Source: Paenibacillus uliginis N3/975
Lineage (GTDB): Bacteria; Bacillota; Bacilli; Paenibacillales; Paenibacillaceae
NCBI RefSeq assembly: GCF_900177425.1
Contig: NZ_LT840184.1
Location: forward strand, 5,001,705-5,065,704
Reading direction: 5' to 3'
Length of the DNA: 64,000 nucleotides
This document shows, one piece after another, positions 26,805 through 34,956 of the stretch (positions are counted from its first letter, which is position 1; every line of letters begins with the position of its first letter). The notes beneath the pieces are model-generated. The model saw nothing but the letters and a program-made list of their open reading frames with translations. It had not been told where the DNA came from and made no database searches. The translations under genes and the position numbers were made by a program.

Positions 26805-26979
26805 AAATCACGCTATTTTTGTGTCCACTTTCTTGACAGAGGTCCACTCAGTCCGTAACGATTGTAAAACTCGTCGATTGTAGCAAATAGCAGAATTCCA
26901 GTCCTAATGCGCTCCGCCCGGGGCTTACCGGGGAAAGCAACGCATGTGATTCGTACACGTAGCGTCTTTACAACAGACA

Positions 26980-27018
26980 GGGGGCGTCCCAGGCCAATCG
27001 GCTTTTTGGAACACCCCC
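26980..27018 (-). terminator. Hairpin after the sigma-factor operon
   Basis: GGGGGTGTTCCA / TGGGACGCCCCC pair on the minus strand (G-U tolerant), with an inner AGCC-GATT-GGCT stem, 18 nt past the last stop. The U tract is weak. A similar GGGGGTGTCCC hairpin occurs at 43730. Confidence 0.55.
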
Positions 27019-27035
27019 AATAAATAACAATTATA

Positions 27036-27233
27036 CTATAGCATTCTTCTTCCCATCATCATGATGGTCTCAAGTAATGATCTCCATTTCCCTCCGGATA
27101 TCCCCTCAACGCCTGTTGATGCAGCAGTTTCATTGCGGGGAAGACGCGCTTCCTGCAGCAACCGGCATCGTTCCAATTCCTGTAGGCGATCGTACGCATA
27201 CTGTTTAGCTAGATCTTCATTATTCATATACAA
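27036..27233 (-). CDS. Small conserved-looking protein in the sigma-factor operon
   Basis: The protein has 65 residues and a TTG start (GAGGTG lies six bases upstream); an internal ATG at 27227 is possible. The N-terminal half is charged and helical (NNEDLAKQYAYDRLQELERCRLLQEARL); the C-terminus is hydrophobic and Met-rich. It starts 19 bp after the upstream gene, so it is probably co-transcribed with the ECF sigma factor. I do not recognise the family. Confidence 0.6.
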   Translation of the reverse strand: MYMNNEDLAKQYAYDRLQELERCRLLQEARLPRNETAASTGVEGISGGKWRSLLETIMMMGRRML

Positions 27234-27252
27234 GGCTCACACCTCATTTCCT

Positions 27253-28461
27253 TTATAGCGATAGCATTCCTACATTACCAATGCCCGCCGGCTCTTCACC
27301 CATTCCCTTCACTCTAATCATGCCTGTGTTGGTTCTAAGATACGGGTGTAACACACCCTTCATTCTTTTATCCGCAACCATCACCTCGCCAAATAGGTCA
27401 AGAGACTGCAATGTATTCTTCAGCACTTCCTCTGTCACATCGTCGTCTATATTCAGTGTTCCATCAACAATGAAACTGACAGGATGCTCCATGGCCAAAA
27501 GCTGCTCCTTCGACCACGTTTCCTCACCATCAACGAACACATAAGTATGCTCATAACTTACAATTTCGGTATTTAGATCAGGGCAGCGCTCCCACACCAG
27601 ATCCTCTACGTCTTCGCTGCAAATAATAAATGAGGAGGACTGAATCTCCGCAATCGCACTGCTGAAGGCTTCCCGAGACACATCGGCTTCGATAAGAATA
27701 GGGTGTTTCGTGTAAAATTTTTGATTTTTAAAACGGCGGATGGAACGGGCATTAAGTCGAAGAGACTTAGTCAAATACTGATATCCCGCAGGAATGACTT
27801 GAACCAGCCCGTTAATGGCCTGTATTTTATCGTAGAAATAAGGGGACTGCTCTTCATAAATAATCGCCTTTCCATTAATCCGGAGACAATCCGTTAGAGT
27901 TGCAAACTGTTCCATATCCAGATCCTTGTCGAACTGCAGCACTCCGTTTACAACCAAATGTATCGGTTCCCTAGCGGAAGCTAAGTAGGCGTTCGTCAGC
28001 TGGAACTTCCCCGATTCAAAGCGTGGTAAAGATTTATACGTATGAATTTCGACACTGGCTCCTCCTACTTTAAGAAGTGATGCCGTAACAGCGCCGGCCA
28101 GATGCTGCGGAGTATAGACTTCTCCGTTCACAACCAGATGCAGCTGTCCTTTCTGGAATGTCTCCAATGTTACATGCTGATCGATCATAACCACACCGTT
28201 AACAAATACATTCTCCGGTTGTTCCAAGAGCTTAAAATATTCCTCATTTAGATGCAGCGTGCCATTGTAGTAACGATGATCCTTGGGTATTTCCAGCGTT
28301 TTGCCGATATTGCCCGCATTTTTCAAAAGTGTCAGCAGGTGAGCCGTCTCTGCCCGGTATAGAACCATCCCAACGTTTCCAATCCGTTCAATGCTTTTTA
28401 CGCTCTCCTCGGTTGCTTGTGTAAGATCCAACATTCCAACATTGCCAATCACTTTACTCAT
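27253..28461 (-). CDS. IGNVG-repeat protein of unknown function, linked to ECF sigma factor
   Basis: The protein has 402 residues and no signal peptide or membrane segment. The motif IGNVGM occurs at residues 5, 27 and 396, with AGNIGK at 49. Between them are several units of the form hVNGxhxhDxxVTxExF (FVNGVVMIDQHVTLETF, LVVNGVLQFDKDLDMEQF, FIVDGTLNIDDDVTEEVL), which suggest a tandem beta-repeat fold. Its ATG overlaps the sigma-factor stop by 4 bp, so the two are translationally coupled. That position often holds an anti-sigma factor, but no known anti-sigma domain is visible. Function unknown. Confidence 0.75.
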   Translation of the reverse strand: MSKVIGNVGMLDLTQATEESVKSIERIGNVGMVLYRAETAHLLTLLKNAGNIGKTLEIPKDHRYYNGTLHLNEEYFKLLEQPENVFVNGVVMIDQHVTLETFQKGQLHLVVNGEVYTPQHLAGAVTASLLKVGGASVEIHTYKSLPRFESGKFQLTNAYLASAREPIHLVVNGVLQFDKDLDMEQFATLTDCLRINGKAIIYEEQSPYFYDKIQAINGLVQVIPAGYQYLTKSLRLNARSIRRFKNQKFYTKHPILIEADVSREAFSSAIAEIQSSSFIICSEDVEDLVWERCPDLNTEIVSYEHTYVFVDGEETWSKEQLLAMEHPVSFIVDGTLNIDDDVTEEVLKNTLQSLDLFGEVMVADKRMKGVLHPYLRTNTGMIRVKGMGEEPAGIGNVGMLSL

Positions 28462-28925
28462 CTCATATCATCCTCCCATAGTTTCCTCAGCTTCTTGATT
28501 GCTGTCTGCAGTTTGTACCGGACTGTCGCTGCTGGAATTCCGAGCTGTTCCCCGATTTCCTGACTGGACATGCCAAGCCAGTAACGTTTAAACACGATAT
28601 CACTCTGTGATTGCGGCAGGCGGCCGAGCCATTCTGTCATTTCTATACTGTGGCTTGGAGTAGGAAATACGGCCAGATCTAGATCTTCTTCCCACGATAC
28701 AAGCCGCCTTTCCCGCCGGCTAATATCGATCATGCGATTTTTGATAACTCTGAAGAACCAGGCCTTTTGCTTGTGTACAGGCAGGTCTACCAGCTTTGAT
28801 TCATTCATTGCCTTCATAAAGGCATCCTGCACTAGATCGTCAGCTTCGAACTCATGTTTCGCAAGCGATCTGGCATATCGGTATACATCAGCCTTCAGAT
28901 TTTCGTAAAGATCACATACTTCCAT
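28458..28925 (-). CDS. ECF-type RNA polymerase sigma factor
   Basis: The protein has 155 residues. Sigma region 2 is clear (FEADDLVQDAFMKAM, WFFRVIKNRMID), as is region 4 (LPQSQSDIVFKRYWLGMSSQEIGEQLGIPAATVRYKL). No extra C-terminal domain is present. The ATG at 28925 with GAGAGG eight bases upstream is preferred to the TTG at 28940. It heads a three-gene operon and may drive its own promoter at 28952-28977. Confidence 0.9.
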   Translation of the reverse strand: MEVCDLYENLKADVYRYARSLAKHEFEADDLVQDAFMKAMNESKLVDLPVHKQKAWFFRVIKNRMIDISRRERRLVSWEEDLDLAVFPTPSHSIEMTEWLGRLPQSQSDIVFKRYWLGMSSQEIGEQLGIPAATVRYKLQTAIKKLRKLWEDDMR

Positions 28926-28951
28926 TAGCCAACCTCTCAACTTTACGTTTT

Positions 28952-28977
28952 GTCGTTCCTGTTAATATAACGTTTGA
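28952..28977 (-). promoter_or_regulatory. Candidate ECF-type promoter of the sigma-factor operon
   Basis: The minus strand has TCAAAC, 16 bp, then CGAC, resembling TGAAAC-N16-CGTC promoters of ECF sigma factors. The predicted start is about 20 nt before the ATG. Confidence 0.4.
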
Positions 28978-29157
28978 CGAAGACGAACTGATGGATTTAT
29001 TTTCAAAAAATTTCACATGTAAAGGTTATTGAGAAGAATGTTGTGATGCTGTGCAAAAAATAGTGAGTAAAGTAAGAAATTCTTAAGGATCTATTATGAA
29101 ATAAGTGAGTTTTAGGAATTAGAATAAATTTATCTTAACAGTGAGAGGAGAATTAAA

Positions 29158-29202
29158 GTGTTCCTAATACAATTGTTTCGGCTGTTCTTTTGGCTTCGTT
29201 AA
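29158..29202 (+). other. Possible 14-residue micro-ORF
   Basis: A strong GAGAGGAG site is followed after seven bases by GTG and 14 codons (MFLIQLFRLFFWLR) to TAA. It would be a hydrophobic, positively charged peptide. No family is known to me, and the open frame may be chance. Confidence 0.25.
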
Positions 29203-29234
29203 GGGTGTAATACTGTGGTAAATACCACTTCAAG

Positions 29235-29480
29235 AGGTTGTTCAAAAAGTCCGCTTTTGATCACGAAGTGAATCAGGAAGTGGGCTCGGCATCGAATCTT
29301 GAATTCAGCCGGTCCTTCCGGTGCTCACGTACCCAAAACAGCTGATGCTTCCGAAGACGTTTTCTACGAAAACGTGTAGCTCCGCTCCTCAGTCCCTAGC
29401 TTCATCCAACTCAAGCGTTTTGAAAAAACGCACATCGGAAGCATAAGCTTCGGTGCTGAAAACCGACCTTTTTGAACACG
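29235..29480. mobile_element. MITE-like non-coding element, 246 bp, with 9-bp duplication
   Basis: The ends are AGGTTGTTCAAAAAGTC and, reverse-complemented, CGTGTTCAAAAAGGTC. CACTTCAAG is duplicated at 29226-29234 and 29481-29489. The interior has no gene but several inverted repeats (ACGTTTTC-TAC-GAAAACGT; GATGCTTCCGA / TCGGAAGCATA). A 9-bp duplication fits a transposase such as those of the IS256 or IS4 groups acting in trans. Confidence 0.7.
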
Positions 29481-29540
29481 CACTTCAAGTATTTTTCGAT
29501 AAATCTGACACACAAAATAAATCTTATGGAGATAGAGTAA

Positions 29541-29765
29541 ATGGAACAAAGAATTGAAAAGGCTATTGATAATACACTTGAAAGTGCTTCATCACAGCTT
29601 TATATTTTTAACGTTGGTTTGGGAATTGTGCTTGTCATCTTAGGAATTGTCTTCTTTCTCACTGGCAAGCGAACAAAGGGAACTGGGGGCAAAATAAATG
29701 CTGGTTTGATTTGTACGGTAATAGGTATCGTCTCTATTGTGAGTGGGATTGTTCAAATGTTCTAA
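29541..29765 (+). CDS. Small membrane protein with two transmembrane segments
   Basis: The protein has 74 residues: a charged amphipathic N-terminus (about 1-20), TM1 (about 22-41, VGLGIVLVILGIVFFLTG), a basic Gly-rich loop and TM2 (about 53-73). GGAGAT lies nine bases before the ATG. The MITE inserted 51 bp upstream has probably changed its promoter region. Family not recognised. Confidence 0.7.
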   Translation: MEQRIEKAIDNTLESASSQLYIFNVGLGIVLVILGIVFFLTGKRTKGTGGKINAGLICTVIGIVSIVSGIVQMF

Positions 29766-29849
29766 AGCAAAAAAATCATATAACTTTATTGTCACTTTTC
29801 ACAGGGGGACGGAAACGATTCTAAAACTGAAGGGCCACATGGGAATAAA

Positions 29850-29890
29850 AAGAGGCCGCCCAAAAGTTTATACTTTTGGGACGGCCTCTT
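29850..29890 (-). terminator. Terminator of the nucleoside operon
   Basis: A long stem AAGAGGCCGTCCCAAAAGT / ACTTTTGGGCGGCCTCTT (one G-U pair) is followed by TTTTATT on the minus strand, 37 nt after the phosphorylase stop. Confidence 0.9.
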
Positions 29891-29926
29891 ATACGAGTTT
29901 GTATCTTAAAGTGCCGGCAGGATTGC

Positions 29927-30652
29927 CTATTTCGCCAGCTTCACAACCGCCTGCAATGCAGCATTAATCTCGCGTTCCACAGCATCTGCAACAACGTTCG
30001 TGTTTGGATCGTACTCTGCCGCAAGATCTGCATCGGCAAAGCCGTCCATCGCCACAATCGCGCCAGCTCGAACGCCCCGGATCGCCGCAACAACATACAA
30101 TGCCGCTATTTCCATCTCAACGCCGAGTGCTCCAGCCGCTTTGTATTTCTGATGCGGGACTTTCTCAACACCGTTGAAAAATACATCCAGCGTGACCGTA
30201 ATTCCCTTGCGGACCACGCCTTCACCAATCGATAGTGCGGACTCGTATAACGCCTCCGCAACTTCACTGTCAGCTACCGCCGGGAAACCATCCGGCACAA
30301 GCTGACGGGTCAACCCATCAGTCCGTACAGCAGCCGTACTGACCACAAGGCTCCCGGCAGGTATATCTGCATGGTAAGAGCCCGCGGTACCGACTCGGAT
30401 CAACGTCTTCGCACCAGCACGAATAAGTTCCTCGAAGCAAACAGCTGCACCGGGCGAACCGACACCGTGGCTTGTGACCGCGAGCTTCACGCCTTGGTAC
30501 GTTCCGACAAATGTCCGGTATTCACGGCTAAACGCCAGCTCACGTACGTCATCCAACTTGCCTGAAATAACCTCCGCACGCTTCGGGTCGCCGCAGACGA
30601 CTGCATATTCAGGAATGTCTTCTGAGTTTACTTGCAATATTGGCATCAACAT
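29927..30652 (-). CDS. Nucleoside phosphorylase (purine/uridine phosphorylase family)
   Basis: The protein has 241 residues. The family motifs are VVCGDPKRAEVI (phosphate binding), TSHGVGSPGAAVCFEELIRAGAKTLIRVGTAGS and the ribose-binding VEMEIAALY. It cleaves nucleosides with phosphate to base and ribose-1-phosphate. Motifs are closer to uridine phosphorylase-like members than to DeoD, so specificity is left open. The ATG at 30652 follows the upstream stop by one base with GGAG ten bases before it. It is the last gene of the probable nup operon and fits an imported nucleoside as substrate. Confidence 0.9.
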   Translation of the reverse strand: MLMPILQVNSEDIPEYAVVCGDPKRAEVISGKLDDVRELAFSREYRTFVGTYQGVKLAVTSHGVGSPGAAVCFEELIRAGAKTLIRVGTAGSYHADIPAGSLVVSTAAVRTDGLTRQLVPDGFPAVADSEVAEALYESALSIGEGVVRKGITVTLDVFFNGVEKVPHQKYKAAGALGVEMEIAALYVVAAIRGVRAGAIVAMDGFADADLAAEYDPNTNVVADAVEREINAALQAVVKLAK

Positions 30653-30653
30653 A

Positions 30654-31328
30654 TTAATCATACTCCTTACGTGTCCATTCATCTTCGGGTATTGGTAGTG
30701 CTTCTCCACTAAACCGCTGTTCCTCAAAAGGATCGGCTTCATTGTGGAAGCCATTCTGCTCCCAGAAGCCCGGGCGGTCTTCCTTCATGAATTCAATCTT
30801 GCGCAGCCATTTGGCGCTCTTCCAAAAGTACCGGTGCGGCACGACTGTCCGTAGCGGCCATCCGTGCTTCTCCGTCAGTGGCTCGCCGTTGAAGCGGTAA
30901 GCCATAAGCACATCATCCTTCATCAAGTCCTCCAGCGGCACATTCGTATCATAATCCGGATCCGCATGGAACATGACGTATTTCGCTTCCGGCTTCACCT
31001 TCAGCAGCTTCAGGAAATCTCTGAACAAGATGCCCTCCCACCTTGTGTCGAACTTCGACCACCGGGTAACACAGTGAATATCACAATCAACCGTCACCGT
31101 CGGCAACGCCATCAGTTCCTCATAGGTGAACGTCCGATTCTCTTCAACCTCTCCAAATACCTCAAGCGTCCACTCGGACAGGTCATAATGAGGCACTTCT
31201 CCTTCATGGAGAATCGGAAACTTCTCCGTCAGTGCTTGTCCAGGCGGCAGCTTGGCGCGCTGCTCCTCTGTAAGATTCGCGGCAGGCACCGGCTTCATTT
31301 TCTTGAGCCGTTCCGCTTTTTTATGCAT
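30654..31328 (-). CDS. Sulfite-oxidase-fold molybdopterin-binding protein
   Basis: The protein has 224 residues with the oxidoreductase molybdopterin-binding domain (WTLEVFGEVEENRTFTYEELMALP). The Mo-ligand cysteine appears in DIHCVTRWSKFDTRWEG, with KHGWPLRTVVPHRYFWKSAKW further on. There is no Tat or Sec signal, unlike MsrP or YedY, so it appears cytoplasmic. The ATG at 31328 is chosen because AAGGAG is nine bases upstream. It is one base from the phosphorylase gene, an unusual partner for a nucleoside operon. Confidence 0.82.
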   Translation of the reverse strand: MHKKAERLKKMKPVPAANLTEEQRAKLPPGQALTEKFPILHEGEVPHYDLSEWTLEVFGEVEENRTFTYEELMALPTVTVDCDIHCVTRWSKFDTRWEGILFRDFLKLLKVKPEAKYVMFHADPDYDTNVPLEDLMKDDVLMAYRFNGEPLTEKHGWPLRTVVPHRYFWKSAKWLRKIEFMKEDRPGFWEQNGFHNEADPFEEQRFSGEALPIPEDEWTRKEYD

Positions 31329-31413
31329 GGAATTCATCTCCTTCCGGCTGGTCGATCCGTACGTTTATGAATTTCTATTCTTTGAGGTTCAGGCGTGTAC
31401 GTTCGTACGATTG

Positions 31414-32337
31414 CTATCTGGAGCTCGAACTTTGCTTTTGCGCATCCTTTAGGAAGCTCTTGTCTTTAAAGAAAAACATCACTGCAATCGTAACTACATA
31501 CGGCAGCATTTGAGTGAAATGTGTCGGCAGCGCCAAACCTTGGAAACGGATGCTGACCGCCTCCATAAAACCGAACAGCAGGCTTGCCGCCGTTACGCCG
31601 AGCGGACCGGACTGTCCAAGCATGGTAGCCACCAACGCGATAAATCCGCGCCCTTCGGTCATTCCTTCCGTAAACATCGTCAACTGGCCGAGAGACAGCT
31701 GGGCGCCAGCCAGCGCACACAGCACACCGCTTGCTAATACCGCCCCATATTGATACCGGGGTACTCGAATACCGATACTGCTGGCAGCAAGCGAGTTTTC
31801 TCCGGAAGCTAGGAAGCGGAACCCATTTTTCGTGCGGTAGAAGTAGTACCACATCAAGCCAGCAATGATGAACGCCAAATACACCAGAGGTGTATGACCG
31901 GAAAGGATAGGACCAATGACAGGAATGTCCTCAATAATCGGAATGTTCCATTTGGGAAGACCGACCATCTCCTTATCATAAAAAGCCCCCTTCACATCGA
32001 AAATCGCCCGCAGGCTGAAGGTGGTCAAGCCAGCCGCCAGCGCGTTCATCGCAATCCCGACAACAATGACGTTCGCTCTCAGATTGATCGCCAAGTAAGC
32101 AAATACGAAGGAAAAGACCGAGACGACCATAATCGCAAAGAGGATCGCTAATATGACGTTTCCGAAAAAATGGTTGCCTACTACCGCTGCAAAAGCCCCC
32201 AGCAGCATAAATCCTTCCAAGCCGACATTAAACAATCCTACACGTGCGCACAAGGCTCCCCCAAGCGCTGCGAGCAAAATCGGAGTAAGAACACGGAGGG
32301 CCGTATTCAGCAGAGCAAGATCAAACAGCTGTTCCAT
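31414..32337 (-). CDS. nupQ: Nucleoside ABC transporter permease (NupQ/YufQ-like)
   Basis: The protein has 307 residues. It is a BPD_transp_2 permease with about eight hydrophobic segments and the typical GGALCARVGLFNVGLEGFMLLGAF. It pairs with the product of the overlapping upstream gene to form the channel of a BMP-type nucleoside importer. The start overlaps the upstream stop by 17 bp. Confidence 0.9.
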   Translation of the reverse strand: MEQLFDLALLNTALRVLTPILLAALGGALCARVGLFNVGLEGFMLLGAFAAVVGNHFFGNVILAILFAIMVVSVFSFVFAYLAINLRANVIVVGIAMNALAAGLTTFSLRAIFDVKGAFYDKEMVGLPKWNIPIIEDIPVIGPILSGHTPLVYLAFIIAGLMWYYFYRTKNGFRFLASGENSLAASSIGIRVPRYQYGAVLASGVLCALAGAQLSLGQLTMFTEGMTEGRGFIALVATMLGQSGPLGVTAASLLFGFMEAVSIRFQGLALPTHFTQMLPYVVTIAVMFFFKDKSFLKDAQKQSSSSR

Positions 32338-33388
32338 GTGACTTATTCCCCTTTCTGCGCTTCAGGAAGCTGTATGTGAACCTCGCGGATATAAACAGGA
32401 TAAGCACGGCCTGGATAATAGCGCCCACTTCGAGAGGTACCTCCGTGTTTCGTTCAACGCCCATTCCGCCCGTTTGTAGTGCGGCCAAAAATATGGCTGA
32501 AATCAGCGTACCGATTGGATGAGATCCGGCGAGCAGCGCCGCCATAATACCCGTCCATGCGTAGTCGGCCGTAGTCAGTGCGCCGTCGATATACCGGTAC
32601 TGTGAGCCAAGAATTTCAACTGCGCCGCCTAACCCGGCAAGTCCGCCGCTGACAAACATCGCACCGATCATCATAGATCCTCGCTTAATGCCGCCGTACA
32701 AGGCAAACAGCGGATTGCCGCCGAGCATACGGACTTCATACCCTGCAACGGAACGCTTCAGCAACACATAGATCACCACGGCAGCGATCACCGCAAAAAC
32801 AAATCCGATATGAAGCGGCATGCCTGAGAATAGCTTCGGTAGCCATACCTGGTTCTCAAGCATCGCCGACTGCGCCATGGCTGCAGAGCCCGATGTATCT
32901 TTCAGAGGGTAAGCAACGAGATAGCCTGCAAACAAATCTGCTACATAGTTCAGCAGCAGCGTGGATATGAGCAGGTTAACCGCAAATCTAGCGTCAAAAT
33001 AACCAGCCATCACCGACCACAAGCCGCCCGCAATGATGCCCGCCAGTAGGGCGGCTACACAGACAAGCCAGCCCGGTCCCGGCATGTACAATCCGACCAG
33101 TGCGGCCGCTAACGCGCCGAATATCATCTGTCCCGGAGAGCCGAGGTTGAAAAATCCAGCCCGAAAGGCAAAGGCGGCACCCAAACCGACCAAAATAATA
33201 GGCGTAGCTCTTGAAAGAGTATTCGTCAGAAAATAGAACCCGCCAAATGCCCCTTTCCACATTTCCGCATAAGTTTCCATGATGTCCCCGCCCGCGATGA
33301 CAATAGCAATCGCTCCAGCGAGAAGGCCGACAATAACAGCCACAATCGGCTGAAGAAGCGGAGAAACATATTTCATTAGTTTGTTCAT
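32321..33388 (-). CDS. nupP: Nucleoside ABC transporter permease (NupP/YufP-like)
   Basis: The protein has 355 residues and is the longer permease of the pair, with the signature FRAGFFNLGSPGQMIFGAL and ten or so membrane spans. It overlaps the ATPase gene by 4 bp at its start and nupQ by 17 bp at its end, which indicates tight translational coupling. Confidence 0.9.
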   Translation of the reverse strand: MNKLMKYVSPLLQPIVAVIVGLLAGAIAIVIAGGDIMETYAEMWKGAFGGFYFLTNTLSRATPIILVGLGAAFAFRAGFFNLGSPGQMIFGALAAALVGLYMPGPGWLVCVAALLAGIIAGGLWSVMAGYFDARFAVNLLISTLLLNYVADLFAGYLVAYPLKDTSGSAAMAQSAMLENQVWLPKLFSGMPLHIGFVFAVIAAVVIYVLLKRSVAGYEVRMLGGNPLFALYGGIKRGSMMIGAMFVSGGLAGLGGAVEILGSQYRYIDGALTTADYAWTGIMAALLAGSHPIGTLISAIFLAALQTGGMGVERNTEVPLEVGAIIQAVLILFISARFTYSFLKRRKGNKSHGTAV

Positions 33389-34881
33389 TGAATACTTCCT
33401 CCTGCCATCAACAGACCCAGCTTTTCTTCCGTGGCTTCCTGCGCCGGTAGCTCGCCTGCGATCCGCCCTTCATACATGACCAGAACCCGGTCAGACAGCT
33501 TTAATATTTCCGTTAATTCGGACGACACAAGCAGGATACCCGTACCCTCATCCCGCCTTTTCAGAAGCTCGCCATGAATCGTCTCCATTGCACCAATATC
33601 GACACCACGAGTAGGCTCGGCTGCTATTAAAAATGGCGTCCCCTGCTCCAGCTCCCTCGCTACGATGAGTTTCTGCAGGTTCCCCCCCGATAAATACTGG
33701 GTGCTTGTCTCTAAGGAGCCCGTCTTGATCGAGAACTTGCTTACCCAACCGGACACCAGCGAACGGATGTCTTTCAGCTTAAGAAATCCGCCCTGCTGCA
33801 AACGGCGATGATGTCCCATCAGTCCGGTATCTAGAACAGTCGCTTCCCGATTCGCTCCCCATACATATCGGTCTTCCGGTATGTGGGCAAGACCGTGTTC
33901 ACGTATTTTGCGGGTCGACATTCCTGTGACGTCAGTGCTTCCGAGCGTAATCCGTCCTTGATCCGGCTGCATGAGTCCCGATATTACCTGCAGCAGCTCC
34001 GATTGACCATTGCCGGATATGCCAGCAATGCCAACAACTTCACCTGCCTGCACCGCCAGGTTGATCCCATCCAGCACCGGCTTTCCTTTGGTTCCGCGAA
34101 TGGTCACGTCAGAAACCTCAAGCACTTTATCACCGGGGTCCACCGGGTTCTTCTTCAGCTCTGCAAGCTCTCGCCCGACCATCATGCCGGACAGCTGATT
34201 CGCATCCGTCTCGCCCTTCTCCACAGTTCCCGTAACAGCTCCATCACGAAGTACGGTTATGCGGTCAGCCACGTCTAACACTTCATTCAGCTTGTGGCTG
34301 ATCAGAATAAAACTTTTCCCCTGCTTCGTGAGCAGCTTGATGGCCTGCAGCAGCTCCTGCACTTCCATCGGTGTAAGTACGCCTGTCGGCTCGTCCAAAA
34401 TAATAATTTCGGCACCCTGATACAACACCTTTAAAATTTCAACACGCTGCTGAATACCCGGAGCACTGCTGCCTGTAACAGCTCTTGGGTCTACTTTCAT
34501 CCCGTATTGATCACAGAGCCCATCCACTATTTTTACGGCTTGCTTCCGGTCGAACCTAGCTGAGGAGCCTGGCTCGTTACCGATCACAATATTTTCGGCT
34601 ATCGTAAAGGAAGGAAAGAGCATGAAGTGCTGGTGTACCATCCCGATACCGTGATGGATGGCATCTAACGGGCTGGAGAAGGTAACTTCCTTACCGTTCA
34701 ACCGGATGGAACCGGACGTTGGCTGCTCCATTCCGTACAATATCCGCATAAGCGTCGTTTTCCCCGCTCCGTTCTCGCCGACAATTGCATGCACCTCTCC
34801 GGCACGGAGTGAAAAATCGATGCCCCGGTTCGCACTGAACTCACCATACTTCTTCGTTATTTTGTCCATTTGGAGTAGCAT
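33385..34881 (-). CDS. nupO: Nucleoside ABC transporter ATP-binding protein (NupO/YufO-like)
   Basis: The protein has 498 residues with two fused ABC cassettes. The first has Walker A GENGAGKTT (about 35) and Walker B IIILDEPTGVL. The second has a degenerate Walker A GISGNGQSE (about 288), signature LSGGNLQK and AAEPTRGVD, as in ribose/nucleoside-type importers. GGAAGGAAG precedes the ATG. A hairpin (34917-34941) lies between this gene and the binding-protein gene. Confidence 0.93.
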   Translation of the reverse strand: MLLQMDKITKKYGEFSANRGIDFSLRAGEVHAIVGENGAGKTTLMRILYGMEQPTSGSIRLNGKEVTFSSPLDAIHHGIGMVHQHFMLFPSFTIAENIVIGNEPGSSARFDRKQAVKIVDGLCDQYGMKVDPRAVTGSSAPGIQQRVEILKVLYQGAEIIILDEPTGVLTPMEVQELLQAIKLLTKQGKSFILISHKLNEVLDVADRITVLRDGAVTGTVEKGETDANQLSGMMVGRELAELKKNPVDPGDKVLEVSDVTIRGTKGKPVLDGINLAVQAGEVVGIAGISGNGQSELLQVISGLMQPDQGRITLGSTDVTGMSTRKIREHGLAHIPEDRYVWGANREATVLDTGLMGHHRRLQQGGFLKLKDIRSLVSGWVSKFSIKTGSLETSTQYLSGGNLQKLIVARELEQGTPFLIAAEPTRGVDIGAMETIHGELLKRRDEGTGILLVSSELTEILKLSDRVLVMYEGRIAGELPAQEATEEKLGLLMAGGSIQ

Positions 34882-34916
34882 TGAAGTTCTTCCTTCCTTT
34901 CACTCATTAATGAAAG

Positions 34917-34941
34917 ACCGACTGCCATGGACAGCCGGTCG
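34917..34941 (-). terminator. Intercistronic hairpin between nupN and nupO
   Basis: On the minus strand GACCGgCTGtCC / GGcAGtCGGTC folds around AT and is followed by TTTCATT, 16 nt after the nupN stop. It may let the binding protein be made in excess over the channel proteins. Confidence 0.6.
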
Positions 34942-34956
34942 AGGGTAGAGAACGAA

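Larger units (their letters stand above)
25540..26846 (+). mobile_element. IS3-family insertion sequence, 1307 bp
   Basis: The ends share TAGAACT../TGGACCT.. and an inner AAAGTGGACACA (left 25540-25565, right reverse-complemented 26821-26846). A 3-bp duplication CTC flanks it (25537-25539 and 26847-26849). It carries overlapping orfA and orfB linked by an A7 slippery run. orfB has a frameshift, so the copy is probably unable to move on its own. Confidence 0.85.
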
